Below are positions 1 through 9,146 of a DNA stretch of 64,000 bases, in pieces (within the stretch, counting starts at the first letter, position 1; the number at the start of each line of letters is the position of its first letter). A program made the translations under genes and the position numbers. Source of the stretch: Nelumbo lutea (Eukaryota; Streptophyta; Magnoliopsida; Proteales; Nelumbonaceae); NCBI GenBank assembly GCA_022828595.1, contig JAKGHH010000004.1:86580270-86644269 (forward strand). Reading direction: 5' to 3'. The notes beneath the pieces were generated by a model, which searched no databases, had not been told where the DNA came from, and saw nothing but the letters and a program-made list of their open reading frames with translations.

Positions 1-138
1 GCGAAGGCTTTTTGAACAGGCAAGAGAGTGGTGGGTCTTGGACCAAACGACCGCTGGGCGCTGGGCGGATGATTCATAGATGACTACACCAGCGTGATCT
101 TGAACTAATGAATGGCGGGGAAGGAAAGGAGGACTTTA

Positions 139-189
139 ATCCCACATCGGCTGTTGAGAAGAACAGAAGAGTTAGCGTGGACTATAAAA
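139..189 (+). promoter_or_regulatory. Plant snRNA promoter (USE + TATA) of U2
   Basis: A perfect match to the plant USE consensus RTCCCACATCG lies at 139-149 and a TATA box (TATAAAA) at 183-189, with 33 bp between them. RNA position 1 follows 32 bp after the TATA start. In plants this longer USE-TATA spacing specifies RNA polymerase II; a spacing about 10 bp shorter would specify Pol III. The same spacing recurs at the U1 gene and at the second U2 copy in this window. Confidence 0.9.
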
Positions 190-214
190 AGTGCTGGAAG
201 ACAACTATTAATTC

Positions 215-410
215 ATACCTTTCTCGGCCTTTTGGCTAAGATGAAGTGTAGTATCTGTTCTTATCAGTTTAATATCTGATACGTGGGCCTTCGGTCCACA
301 TGATATTAAATTTATTTTACTAGGGGGAAGACCAACTACTGTAGCTTGCTACTGGGGTCCTCGTGCGTCGCCTATGCGTTGCACTACTGCACGGGCCTTG
401 TGCACCCCAC
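215..410 (+). ncRNA. U2: U2 spliceosomal snRNA gene
   Basis: U2 snRNA pairs with the intron branch site and with U6 in the catalytic spliceosome. The sequence starts with the plant U2 5' end (ATACCTTTCTCGGCC), has the stem I loop, the branch-site recognition motif GTAGTA at 248-253, the stem II region, an Sm-site-like T-rich run before AGGGGG, the stem III hairpin (GTAGCTTGCTAC) and a 3' stem IV region ending near GCACCCC. The length of about 196 nt fits plant U2. The 3' end is estimated. A 3'-box-like motif (CA, six bases, TGTTTAA) sits at 411-425. One oddity is G at 243, where the second copy in this window and the usual U2 have C (GATCAAG). This base is in the stretch that pairs with U6, so the copy may be a variant or the start of decay. 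The intact promoter argues for expression. Confidence 0.92.
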
Positions 411-426
411 CAATTCATTGTTTAAA

Positions 427-1152
427 TCTTTCACTGTTCTAATCAGTGTTTTGAGCTATTATACAGAGACTTGTAATAAGCATTTGATGTAATGTTCATC
501 TGTTTCTAATAATGTCTGGCAGACCTTTTTATAGGGGGAATTCTACTACTCTACAAGATATCTGTTTTCTTGTTTTGATGATATTAGAGTATCATAGCTA
601 CTCAAGTTTAAAATAGAGTTCAGTGGCTCACTTTCTTGCCAGAATCGAGCTTGTTCTGAGGTTGTGAAGCGGTTACCTGTGTTTTAGTTTATGTAATGTA
701 TGTTTCTTCATCTTTTACTGAAAAAGAAAAGCTAAAACAAAAACTAGCTAAGATCATGACTCATGGGTTCAAATAACCATTGAGAAGCTCTAACAGAACT
801 TCGCCATCTGCAGACTGCAATACAGCCTTAAATTCATCTCGTGACTTGTGATTAGTGGACATGTAGGGTCCCTTTGGTTCACAGATCAAACTTTTTGCTT
901 ATCTGCAGACTGCAACACGAAATGCATGAATACAGAAGTCGTGCAGCCTTTATAAACTTCAATGGATCAAACTTTTTGCTGAACTATCAAACATTAGAAA
1001 GCTTTCAATTCGAGGTCCATCTAAGCTGCCTTCTGTTGTACGACATTAAAAAGCTTTCAAATTATTAGGACAAATAACGAAAGAGACACAAATAACAACA
1101 AGGAAACCAAGAAAAAAAACAGATAAAACTCCTGAACTTCAGAGACATCTTA
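427..1152. other. Intergenic, no recognised feature
   Basis: AT-rich sequence between the U2 gene and the last exon of the cysteine synthase relic. The short open frame at 874-1068 has no recognisable motif. I see no RNA gene or transposon end here. Confidence 0.4.
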
Positions 1153-1666
1153 TTACTCAAAAACCATGCTTTCTGCCTCCTTTCTCATGGAATCGAACAG
1201 CACAGATGACAGGTAGCGCTTACCAAATCTGGGGAAAATCACCTGCATAACGGCAAAACGAGTCATTTCTGACAACATAAGGTTGAAGAAAACAAGAATG
1301 AAATGAAACAGCTTGATGATCTAAATTTCAAATGAAACTAAAATAGTACAGGAATGTAGAATCAGCAGAAATGTAAGGTATGGGGTGAATTTTGTATACC
1401 AAGCTAAATTCCCCTCCCATTTGCTATATGTGAATGAGGTTTTATTTTTCTTTGGGAAAATGCATCAGAGATTTATTAGTAGTACTTAAATTTTCTTGAT
1501 GGGAATTAGTACTACTTCGTTTTTCTTTCCTATATAGAAAGTTAATAAGCTTCAAGAGAAATGTCTAAAATTTAGACAGGTAGGAATACTAATTCAAAGG
1601 TTTTATTTCAGTGATGTCACTTTTTAACCAATTGCATACCTTAACCTTTCAAAACAAGATTATTAA

Positions 1667-2173
1667 GGCCATGTTTGTGAGTGCATAAAAATAAGTATTT
1701 ATTTGGGCCATTAAGCACTTATTGGTATTTGGGAAACAAGCCCGAAACAAGTGCTTATTTTTTAAGCCCAAATTTCCAGTTTCTTTTTTTAACTGCTTAT
1801 CACTTTTTATTTTTTTTTCTTTCAAAATTATCCCTGGTTGAATTTAAAAATACCACATATAAAATTATCCTTAGTTGAATTTTGTAAAAGTACTTTCATA
1901 AAAGTATTTTTATATAAAAATTCTTTGTAAAAGTGTTTTCATAAAAGTAGATTAATAAAAGTACTTTCATAAGGATATAATTTGAAAATTTGAAAGAAAA
2001 TAAAAGACAAAATAGTCACAAATGCTTATCTAAGTGCTTATTAGAGAAAAAGTCTACCAAATGCCCAATATGAATATTAAAATAAGCACTTAAAAAGTTG
2101 ATGCCAAATGTAAATAAATGCTTATTCAAATAAGCACTTTTTTTTTTAAACTTGAGCACTCTCAAACATGCCC
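1667..2173. repeat. MITE with terminal inverted repeats
   Basis: The ends are inverted copies: GGCCATGTTTGTGAGTGC at the left and the complement of GGGCATGTTTGAGAGTGC at the right. The interior is AT-rich with repeated AAGTGCTTATTT motifs in both orientations, as in foldback MITEs. No coding capacity. The target duplication is unclear. It lies in the last intron of the cysteine synthase relic. Confidence 0.6.
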
Positions 2174-2529
2174 AAAACAAATAATTTTTTCTTGGATGCT
2201 TTACAAATCATCTGACACCACACATCTGAAACATCCTATCATTCCAAGTGGCATTGCAACTAGTTAAATTAGCATGACCAGATTATTCCAATCACAAAAC
2301 TTGATCTCTTCATTCTTGTCATTTCTGCCTTTCTTTTTCTCGTTCTTCTCTTACTTGTATGTGTTTGTGGATTTCAAAAACTGACATTCATAACAATGCA
2401 ACAATCATCCAAACAAGTAAAAGTTTGCTCTGAAAGATCTCCCAAGATTGCCTCGAGTAGTCCTGTTTGGCAGATCCTTTGTGACAAAAATTCAATATGA
2501 TTGAAGTAATTGATGCTGCGCGATCTAAT

Positions 2530-3191
2530 TGCTCCTTCCTGGAGGTGATCTGGCTTCCAGGCAGACGACGGACTAAGTTGATATGCAAAAGTAGGACTAG
2601 AGAACTCGGGGTTGCTAGCCCGACAAGGTCGCTCCGATACTTAAGTTAGTATACTGGTTGCGAACTGAAATAATTTAAGACTGCAGTGAGCTAAAGAGCA
2701 TAGAAATCACACATGCCTTGAACCACCAGGGGTGGAGCCTTTATATAATGGAGTCCTCGCGGGTTTTACAAATCGGTTCCGGGATCATCGTCACGATAAG
2801 ATCCGTTTCCGTGTAAGTTGGAAGATAATGCTGCCAACCGATAAGGTTCATCAATTCCGCCCGGCGTGATCCCGTGAGGCTCGAGATCCGTTGGAGGGGT
2901 TTTCAAGATCACTACGTAGTGGCATGTCGGTATCCCCAAACTAATGTCTTTAAGTTCCGAACTGGGTTGAGTGTCGAAGTGCCTTGGCATCGAGGTGTTC
3001 TTGTTGCGATCTGGTACCGAGGCGATCTCGTCTCGAGGTGGCCTTGTCCCGAGGTCACTTTAGCTCAGGGTGGTTGGGTACCCGAGCTCGATCTGCTGCG
3101 GACTGGTTACGTTAAGCTGAATTGTCATCTCTTGATTAGGTCGTGTCCACGTGTCCCCTCTTACTAGGTCGGGCCAAATCAGCCCTCATCA
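2530..3191 (-). mobile_element. Solo LTR with 5-bp target duplication
   Basis: The 662-bp block is flanked by the direct repeat CTAAT (2525-2529 and 3192-3196). It starts TG and ends CA on both strands; read on the minus strand it begins TGATGAGGGC and ends GGAAGGAGCA. A minus-strand TATA box (TATATAA) lies at 2742-2748. No gag, pol, primer-binding site or partner LTR is present. This is the product expected of LTR-LTR recombination. It is more GC-rich than its surroundings and sits in an intron of the cysteine synthase pseudogene. Confidence 0.85.
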
Positions 3192-3751
3192 CTAATAATA
3201 TGAGATATGAAGTTCATTCAACTCCCAAAATGTTTTCAAATAGAATCCCAACAGCTGCAAAAAAGTGCAAATCTTATACATCTTGTTTTTGCAGCTAACT
3301 ACAAAACAAACTTCAAATCTCTCTGCAATTTTAAGTGCAGCAGCAGTTGCAGCACCTGATGATATCCCAACCTGTAATCAATGATCTCTAATATCATAAA
3401 ACTAAAAAGGAAAATAATCCACGAACTAGAGAAATCTACATACAGATACAGATTTTGAAATTTGATTTGCTTATTCCAGAGAACAGAGAAAAATGAAGGT
3501 CTTTTATCATCAAAGGGTAGAGAACTTACCAATAAACCTTCTTTCAGTGCAAGAAGCTTTGCAGTTTCAATAGCTAATCACTTGATATCTAGAAATTACA
3601 GACATAACAAATTTAATAAATAAAAAATCAAATGAGCCTGTAATATGCACCTAATTAACGACCCAACTAGACATCTAATTGATGCAACAGATGTTGGACA
3701 TGGAACTAAAGTAATTGGTGGATAAACCTTAAAATTCCAAAGAGCAAAGAC

Positions 3752-3873
3752 CCAAACTAGTCTGTTGTATGTATTTATACTACAACATGCAGAGTGCAAA
3801 ACATTGTATTTTGTATTATTTTGTATGTATTTATACTACACATATTTATATTTGTACTTTTCCAAACTAAGCC
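3752..3873. repeat. Tourist-like MITE copy (degenerate)
   Basis: This is the 3' half of the short foldback family described at 17058-17176: GTGCAAAAC, TTTTGTATTATTTTGTATG, then TTTGTAC and CCAAACTAAGCC. The 5' end has diverged. It lies in an intron of the cysteine synthase relic. Confidence 0.55.
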
Positions 3874-5223
3874 TATATTGCAGCCAAAAGACCCAATCAA
3901 AATATAGTGTGCAAGAATTCTACGAAAAGTACAAGTTATATATGGGTACGATGGACACTTAACCTTGTCAACATTGAAACCTGTAGTCTATAGGTTCACA
4001 GATCTATTGCGTACATGAAATTTACTGTAACATAAATCAGTACTCCTAAAGCCTCTTTGTAACATAATTTTCCAAGGGTTTAATCTTGGAAACAGACCCT
4101 CAGTGCATCTGCAAGGGTGAGGCTGTATGCATTTGTCCCTCCTCAGACCTGACATTGGTGGAAGCCTCATGCACGAGCTGCCCTTTTAGCATAAATGTAG
4201 TACTCCTAAAACACCCTTTTACATATAATAATGTTAGTAAGTTAACCTTAATCCACTAATCTCAAGTCTAAAAAGCTAAGAAATTAAGAACATTTTAGCA
4301 AAAAAGAGGTGAATAACCCAACCCAAAGTTATTGGGTTAACCCCAACCTGACCTAACCAGGACTGACTTACAGCTGTAGATGTGGACAATTTATTTACTT
4401 TTATGAATGCCTTTTGTATAGTCACTGATGTTTCAGTGAATAACTTCATCAATGAGATCAACCTCCAAATCACCAGGAATAAAACCAGCACCAATTCCTT
4501 GTATCTTGTGTGGACTTAAGACATTTGAAAGAAATTTATAAAGAATGGAAACAATTAATTATTAAAACTTTGTTCCCTATTCTCAAAAATCTTATTAAAG
4601 GGGCATTGAAAATTTATTTTCTTTGGGTGTTACTTACCTAAGTAAGTAATGCCCATCTCCCAGGTGGATAAATATATTTCTTACATGGAAAAAGTTGTCA
4701 ACACTTGGATGGAATGAGGTTGCCCCTTTTAATAATAGATTTTTTGGCTAAAACAGTCATTATGTTATTTACCTGTAAAATAAAAGAACATTAGTAAATG
4801 TACTTACCCAAATAAAGAAGATAGTTTTGAGGTAAAAAAACCCATTGAGTGATTATAATCCCAAACAGATCTCTCTTGCTTTCAGTTCTCTTCCAATGTC
4901 CCAGATGGATAGCCAAACAGGTGAGGTGAGGATGAAACATACTTGCCTGGTCTAACCAATCATATGCTCTAACGTCAAACTCAATCTTAGCACAAGCAGT
5001 GAATCAGGCTTTGTTAAAGATCATACAAGTATACCAATGGTGCTTACATTAATTAATTTGCTGGATATGGTGTTTCTGTGGAGAATGGTAACGGAGTTTG
5101 TGGAGCCTTAGTAAGGATGTATCCGGATCTCCCCTGTTTTCATATGCGTTCGCTGTGCATCTTCGTTTTACAATTAGCTATTAAGCTTCAAGCATTCGGA
5201 TATCTAGCCTCAGAATTGCTGGA

Positions 5224-5274
5224 GTCCCACATCACCAAAATAAAGACAAAGGGGGAAAGTAAAGGGATATAAAT
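5224..5274 (+). promoter_or_regulatory. Plant snRNA promoter (USE + TATA) of U1
   Basis: GTCCCACATCA at 5224-5234 matches the plant USE with one mismatch at the last base. The TATA box TATAAAT starts at 5268, leaving 33 bp between the elements, the Pol II spacing. RNA position 1 is 31 bp after the TATA start. Confidence 0.88.
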
Positions 5275-5298
5275 AGAGTGAAAGAGGGAGGATGAAAC

Positions 5299-5460
5299 AT
5301 ACTTACCTGGACGGGGTCGATGGGTGATCAAGAAGGCCCATGGCTTAGGTTGGCGACCTCCATTGCACTGAGGAGGGGTGTCCGCCTAACATCTCCCCAA
5401 GTGGGAGAGTGTACGTCATAATTTGTGGCATCCGGGGGTACGCGTTCGCGCGGCCCCTGC
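5299..5460 (+). ncRNA. U1: U1 spliceosomal snRNA gene
   Basis: U1 snRNA recognises the 5' splice site. The sequence begins with the invariant ATACTTACCTG, whose ACTTACCTG pairs with the exon/intron boundary. It then has a stem-loop I region, CCATTGCACT of stem-loop II, TCTCCCCAAGTGGGAGA as stem-loop III, the Sm site ATAATTTGTGG at 5418-5428, and a final hairpin GGGG-TACGCGTTCGCG-CGGCCCC. The length of about 162 nt is normal for plant U1. All key single-stranded motifs are intact, so it looks functional. The promoter upstream has the correct geometry. The 3' end is set by the end of stem-loop IV. Confidence 0.93.
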
Positions 5461-5913
5461 CCAATTCCCTGGTTTAAAAATTTCATTTTCTATCTTCGTC
5501 TCATTTCTTTTCTTCCATCTATCTGTGGTTGGGATTTCAATATTTGTTTCTTTATTTATGTTTTTTTTCTTTCGGAAAATTAAACTTGTTCATTACATTC
5601 AAAAGGTCTGTACCCATTCTCTTTTTTACATGCAAAATGGGCCACATTATGAGCTATAGGATTGTCTTTACAATTGACATACTCTATTTTAACCTTACCT
5701 AAAAGTTAAATAAGATAAATAGCTGGTGAGAAAGGTTTCTCCATCCATCCAGCTATACACTACCTCCTTAACTATTTAGCATTTACAATATTCACAATAG
5801 ATTTGAGTATAAAAAAAGATGAGAGGTCTAAGGTTCCTAAAACCATGATCAGTGATCATCATTCTTCTTCTGTAGCTGCTGAAGCCCTGCATTGATGCCT
5901 TGCTTCATGTATG
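5461..5913. other. Intergenic, no recognised gene
   Basis: AT-rich sequence between U1 and the LTR at 5914. On the minus strand 5840-5910 gives a short open stretch containing KQGINAGLQQLQ and ending in a stop. It could be a terminal exon relic but I do not recognise it. Confidence 0.3.
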
Positions 5914-7383
5914 TGATGAGAGTAGAATTTATCATATTTTTATCCCCAATTATTATGTCTTTTATACCAAATTAGCATCTAATTGGATTCATATTTCTGT
6001 TTAGGGCATGAAAGAAGGAATCAAGAGCAAAGAAATACAAATCGGATGATTTTTCACAGTTTCGACATCGTTCTGTAATTTGGGCCTAACTCACGTATCC
6101 GAACTCCCAATGGGCTGATTCAAAATCCATTGAAAAGATAAGAGAAAAAGCCACAACTTTCATGTTTTGGTCTTTCGCAGATTCGGCCAGCATTTAAGTC
6201 AAATCTAGGCCGGAAGTTGCAAAAAATTCATAGGAAGGCCCAATCCGCAGCTGAAGCCCAACTTGCAGAAAAGCTTGGCTGAAGCCCAATTCGCAGAGGA
6301 GGTCTAATACGAATCCAAGAACAAGAAACTGAGAAGAGTCCTTCCAGATCTAAATTCTTAATGTAATCTTAGAAAGATAAGAGGATTGAGTTCATTAGAT
6401 AAAAAGATAAGATTAGAATTAGGATAAGACTTTCTATTCTTGTAAAGATCAACTTCAAGAGGAAGTAGGAGACCACCCCCTCCCCTATAAGCTATATAAA
6501 GGAGGGGGCGGATCAGCTTTAGGCATCACACAATCACTCAATCTTGGGGATTGAATCAAGAAACAAGGAGCAATCAATCAAAAAAGGAGCAAGAATTCAA
6601 GAAGAAGGTGGCGGCAAGAGGAGGAGATCTCAGCATCATGGGCGATTCCAAGAGTTTTTTCTTTCCCTTTGTTTGCTTTAATTCTTCTATCATGAACTGA
6701 TTTGTTTCTTGTTAGGGCTGAGGAAAGCCTAATCATGTTAATGAATATATTTTTATCTTTATGATTTATCTAAGATTGTGATTTTCATATAGTCTATGAA
6801 TTATTGTGCTTAATGCAATTAAGAGCTTGGCCACCTCTTAATTGATTTGAGTTATGTGAATGAATCAAGAGAGGAAGTCACATAATCGATTGAATAATTC
6901 ATAGTGTGAATTGAATGGTATATAGAGATATATATACATGACTCATCTGAATTTCATGGTCTTTTTGGACTTAATGCACTCCCATTTTGAGAGTTCTACT
7001 CGAGAGATCGAATGGCTACCTGATGGACGTAGGTTTAGTATATCTCGAGAGAGAATATTAAATAAAATTGGAAAGACCTCAACTTATGGGAATGACAAAT
7101 AATCTTAGTTAATTGAACCCATCAATATTCATTGCATTAGTTAGGTGGACCAAAAGCCCTAGCGATTCCATCCATTTCAGATTCGATTAGTGATCACATT
7201 CGCTTTTATTTTCTTATGATAATTTTTATTTTCAATAGTTCTTGCTCAATTCTGAATTTCGGTTGTCCAGATAATTAGGGAAGATTGTGGTTCTAATACT
7301 TATTTTATTAAATCCCCGTGGGAACGATATTTTATACTACCTAATAACTAGTACACTTGCTAGGGTTATATTTATAGCTATCA
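5914..7383 (+). mobile_element. Probable solo LTR, 1.47 kb
   Basis: The block begins TGATGAGAGTAG and ends TATAGCTATCA, the TG...CA ends of an LTR. It is flanked by GTATG (5909-5913) and GTATA (7384-7388), a 5-bp target duplication with one mismatch. A TATA box (TATATAA, 6493-6499) follows the pyrimidine-rich CCACCCCCTCCCC. The distal part has the phrase CCCCGTGGGAACGATATTTTA and GTACACTTGCTAGGG, similar to what I know from gypsy-type LTR ends. No coding domain, primer site or second LTR is present. The start TGATGAG is shared with the solo LTRs at 2530 and 27109. Confidence 0.65.
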
Positions 7384-7859
7384 GTATAATGTTTACCAAA
7401 TCCATTGAAAATTAAAGTTGCTATTGCTGTTTCTGCATGTATTATTACATTCAATCATATGGGTTAGTTTTTGAGACAAAGACAGGTTTAATGCAGACTC
7501 CTCTTGATTTTTCCTGTTTTTATACATAGACACAAAGCAGACCTGTCTCGTTTCTCTAATCCCGCATTTGATGTTTGTTTCAGAAATACAAACAATGGTC
7601 CATTCTGTGGATCTCCTATTCCATGAAAATTGATGGTTTGAACATGTGTTGTGAACAAGTTAAAAGGCTTCACAGATGCAGTGGACTTAATTTCTCAAGT
7701 TTGCATTTGAACATTGATAATTATGGTTCATCTTGAGATAGAAAAATTGTCTCGGCTTTAGGGTGGTCGATCAAGGTGGCTGTTTCATAAATAAGTGAGG
7801 GTTGGATCGAGGGAGACGAGGAAGGTCAAAGGTATTGGGTGATAATTGTCTCGGCTTTA
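7384..7859. other. Intergenic, no gene recognised
   Basis: No known feature apart from a short duplicated phrase, TTGTCTCGGCTTTAG, at 7746-7760 and 7846-7860. The second copy abuts the promoter of the U2-like sequence. Confidence 0.35.
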
Positions 7860-7910
7860 GTACCACATCGGCTGGTGAAAGGAGTCGAAGAGGTAGGATG
7901 AACTATAAAA
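7860..7910 (+). promoter_or_regulatory. snRNA promoter of the second U2 copy
   Basis: GTACCACATCG at 7860-7870 is a USE with one mismatch and TATAAAA starts at 7904, again 33 bp apart and 32 bp before the RNA start. The geometry equals that of the first U2 gene, so the promoter was copied along with the gene. Confidence 0.75.
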
Positions 7911-7935
7911 AGTGATAGAAGAAACAGAGAAGATC

Positions 7936-8074
7936 ATACCTTTCTTGGCCTTGTGGCTAAGATCAAGTGTAGTATCTGTTCTTATCAGTTTAATATCTGA
8001 TACGTGGGCCATCGGTCCACATGATATTAAATTTATTACTTTAGGGGGAAGATCTATCTAAGTAGCTTGCTACT
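7936..8074 (+). pseudogene. 3'-truncated U2 snRNA copy
   Basis: It matches the first U2 gene from ATACCTTTC through the branch-recognition motif GTAGTA, stem II, the T-rich Sm region and the stem III hairpin (AGTAGCTTGCTACT). The match ends near 8074. The stem IV region that normally follows, the landing site of the U2-specific A' and B'' proteins, is absent. Stem I carries changes (CTTGG for CTCGG and TTGT for TTTT in the loop). The usual C is present in GATCAAG, unlike the first copy. A promoter with correct spacing precedes it, so transcription is possible, but the missing 3' domain makes a functional U2 unlikely. Confidence 0.75.
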
Positions 8075-8169
8075 TATTATTCCAACCTTCTTCACTTTGT
8101 GCAAAGACAGGCAAACAGCTGTGGTCTGCAATGTCTCAGCCATTATCAACCTTCTTCACTTTGTGAATG

Positions 8170-8396
8170 GACGTGTTTTGTGTTGGATCAATAAGACATT
8201 GAATTGGACCAGGCTTGGGCTTTAATATTGGATTAGATTGGACCTAGTCCATCCGTAATGGATCCATATTGGATTGGGTTAAGATTGAATCTATCCATTG
8301 ATAGAAGATAAGAAGATAATAATCCAAGCGTCATCCAATTTGAACAGATTGGACAGTATTGGATTGGTCCAAAATGGTTCCAAGTATTCATCAGAT
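8170..8396. repeat. MITE-like sequence split by the retroelement array (left part)
   Basis: The phrases TATTGGATTAGATTGGACC and GATTGGTCCAAAATGG resemble the hAT-type MITE at 41648-42584. The right part continues after the array at 13613-13705 and ends with a TIR-like TTGACACTCCTAATT. The retroelement array therefore seems to have landed inside an older MITE. Confidence 0.4.
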
Positions 8397-9123
8397 TGTT
8401 ATGGACACACCGACTGGTAGTGCACTGTGGCGCAATCATAGGTAGTAGCACGCACAATAAGCTGCACAGCAGCAGGCACCACCCGGCAGAGTCGCACAGC
8501 AGAACGCGCCGCCTGACAGCGCGCAGCATGCACTGCCTGACAACACGCGGCACGCACCGCCTAGCAGCGTCGCTCTGCAGCACGCACCGCCCGACAGGGC
8601 ACAACACGCACTGCCTGACAGCACGCAGCATGCACCGCCCGGCAACGCGCAGCACGCACCGCACAACAACGGCAGTAGTGCGGGGCCCATATGACAGCTC
8701 ATTAGGGTGGGTCCACACTCTGCTCACCAACTCGCCGCCAGGTTCACCATCCCTTAATCCCTTATCCCTTATCTTATCTTATCTTATCTTAAGTAAGATT
8801 TGTGTTACTATTAGGAGTTTGAGTTTGAGTTGGATTACCCTATCCTAGCCGAATCCAACAAGGAATTCCCTTTTGTAATCTCCTATTTAAGGAGCTACGA
8901 GTTGAAATAAAGCATTCAGTTTTCCAGTCAAGAAAAGAGTGAGGAGAGTTCGGGTGGTCTCTTGGACAAATCACCCATTCGGAGAGTTCGGGTGGTCTCT
9001 TGGACAAATCACCCATTCGGGTTTCCACAATAGGTTCTGCACGCAAGGGAAGGCGCAAGGGAAAGCAGGGCTTTCTCCCCGTGGACCGACCCGTGACGAG
9101 ATCCTATGCATGGGCCCATAACA
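8397..9123 (+). repeat. LTR 1 of the starch-synthase array
   Basis: The 5' half (8400-8690) is a GC-rich minisatellite of about 20-25 bp units built on CAGCACGCACCGCCCGGCAG. The 3' half has tandem TTATC units, a weak TATA-like TATTTAA (8884-8890), a polyadenylation motif AATAAA (8906-8911), and a 39-bp duplication containing GGGTGGTCTCTTGGACAAAT around 8946-9023. The internal primer site starts 3 bp after the LTR end. Confidence 0.85.
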
Positions 9124-9146
9124 TTCTGGTATCAGAGCCAAACGTC

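Larger units (their letters stand above)
1153..4514 (-). pseudogene. Cysteine synthase (O-acetylserine thiol-lyase) pseudogene, 3' part
   Basis: Four minus-strand exon pieces match the C-terminal half of plant PLP-dependent O-acetylserine (thiol) lyase, the enzyme making cysteine from O-acetylserine and sulfide. 4436-4514 reads [14 protein letters not shown] and VDLIDEVI. 3530-3588 reads ISSD then AIETAKLLALKEGLL. 3312-3371 reads VGISSGAATAAALKIAERFE. 1153-1242 reads [16 protein letters not shown] and ends in TAA. Acceptor and donor dinucleotides are still visible: CAG before 1242, CAG before 3371, and GTAAGT after 3530. Three lesions indicate a pseudogene. One base is missing where the family has SSDEAIET, so the frame shifts. 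The donor after VIH has become a stop (TGA). The segment linking RFE to the last exon is lost. No N-terminal exons (PLP lysine region) are visible before the U1 gene. A solo LTR and a MITE inflate the last intron. The family match is read from remembered motifs. Confidence 0.8.

Noticed and set aside
8233..8848. Overlapping open frames of 88-165 codons on both strands (Cys/Arg/His-rich), also at 10561-10982 and 12728-13200
   Set aside because: They lie in the GC-rich minisatellite of the LTRs; a stop-free repeat unit opens several frames at once. No domain.
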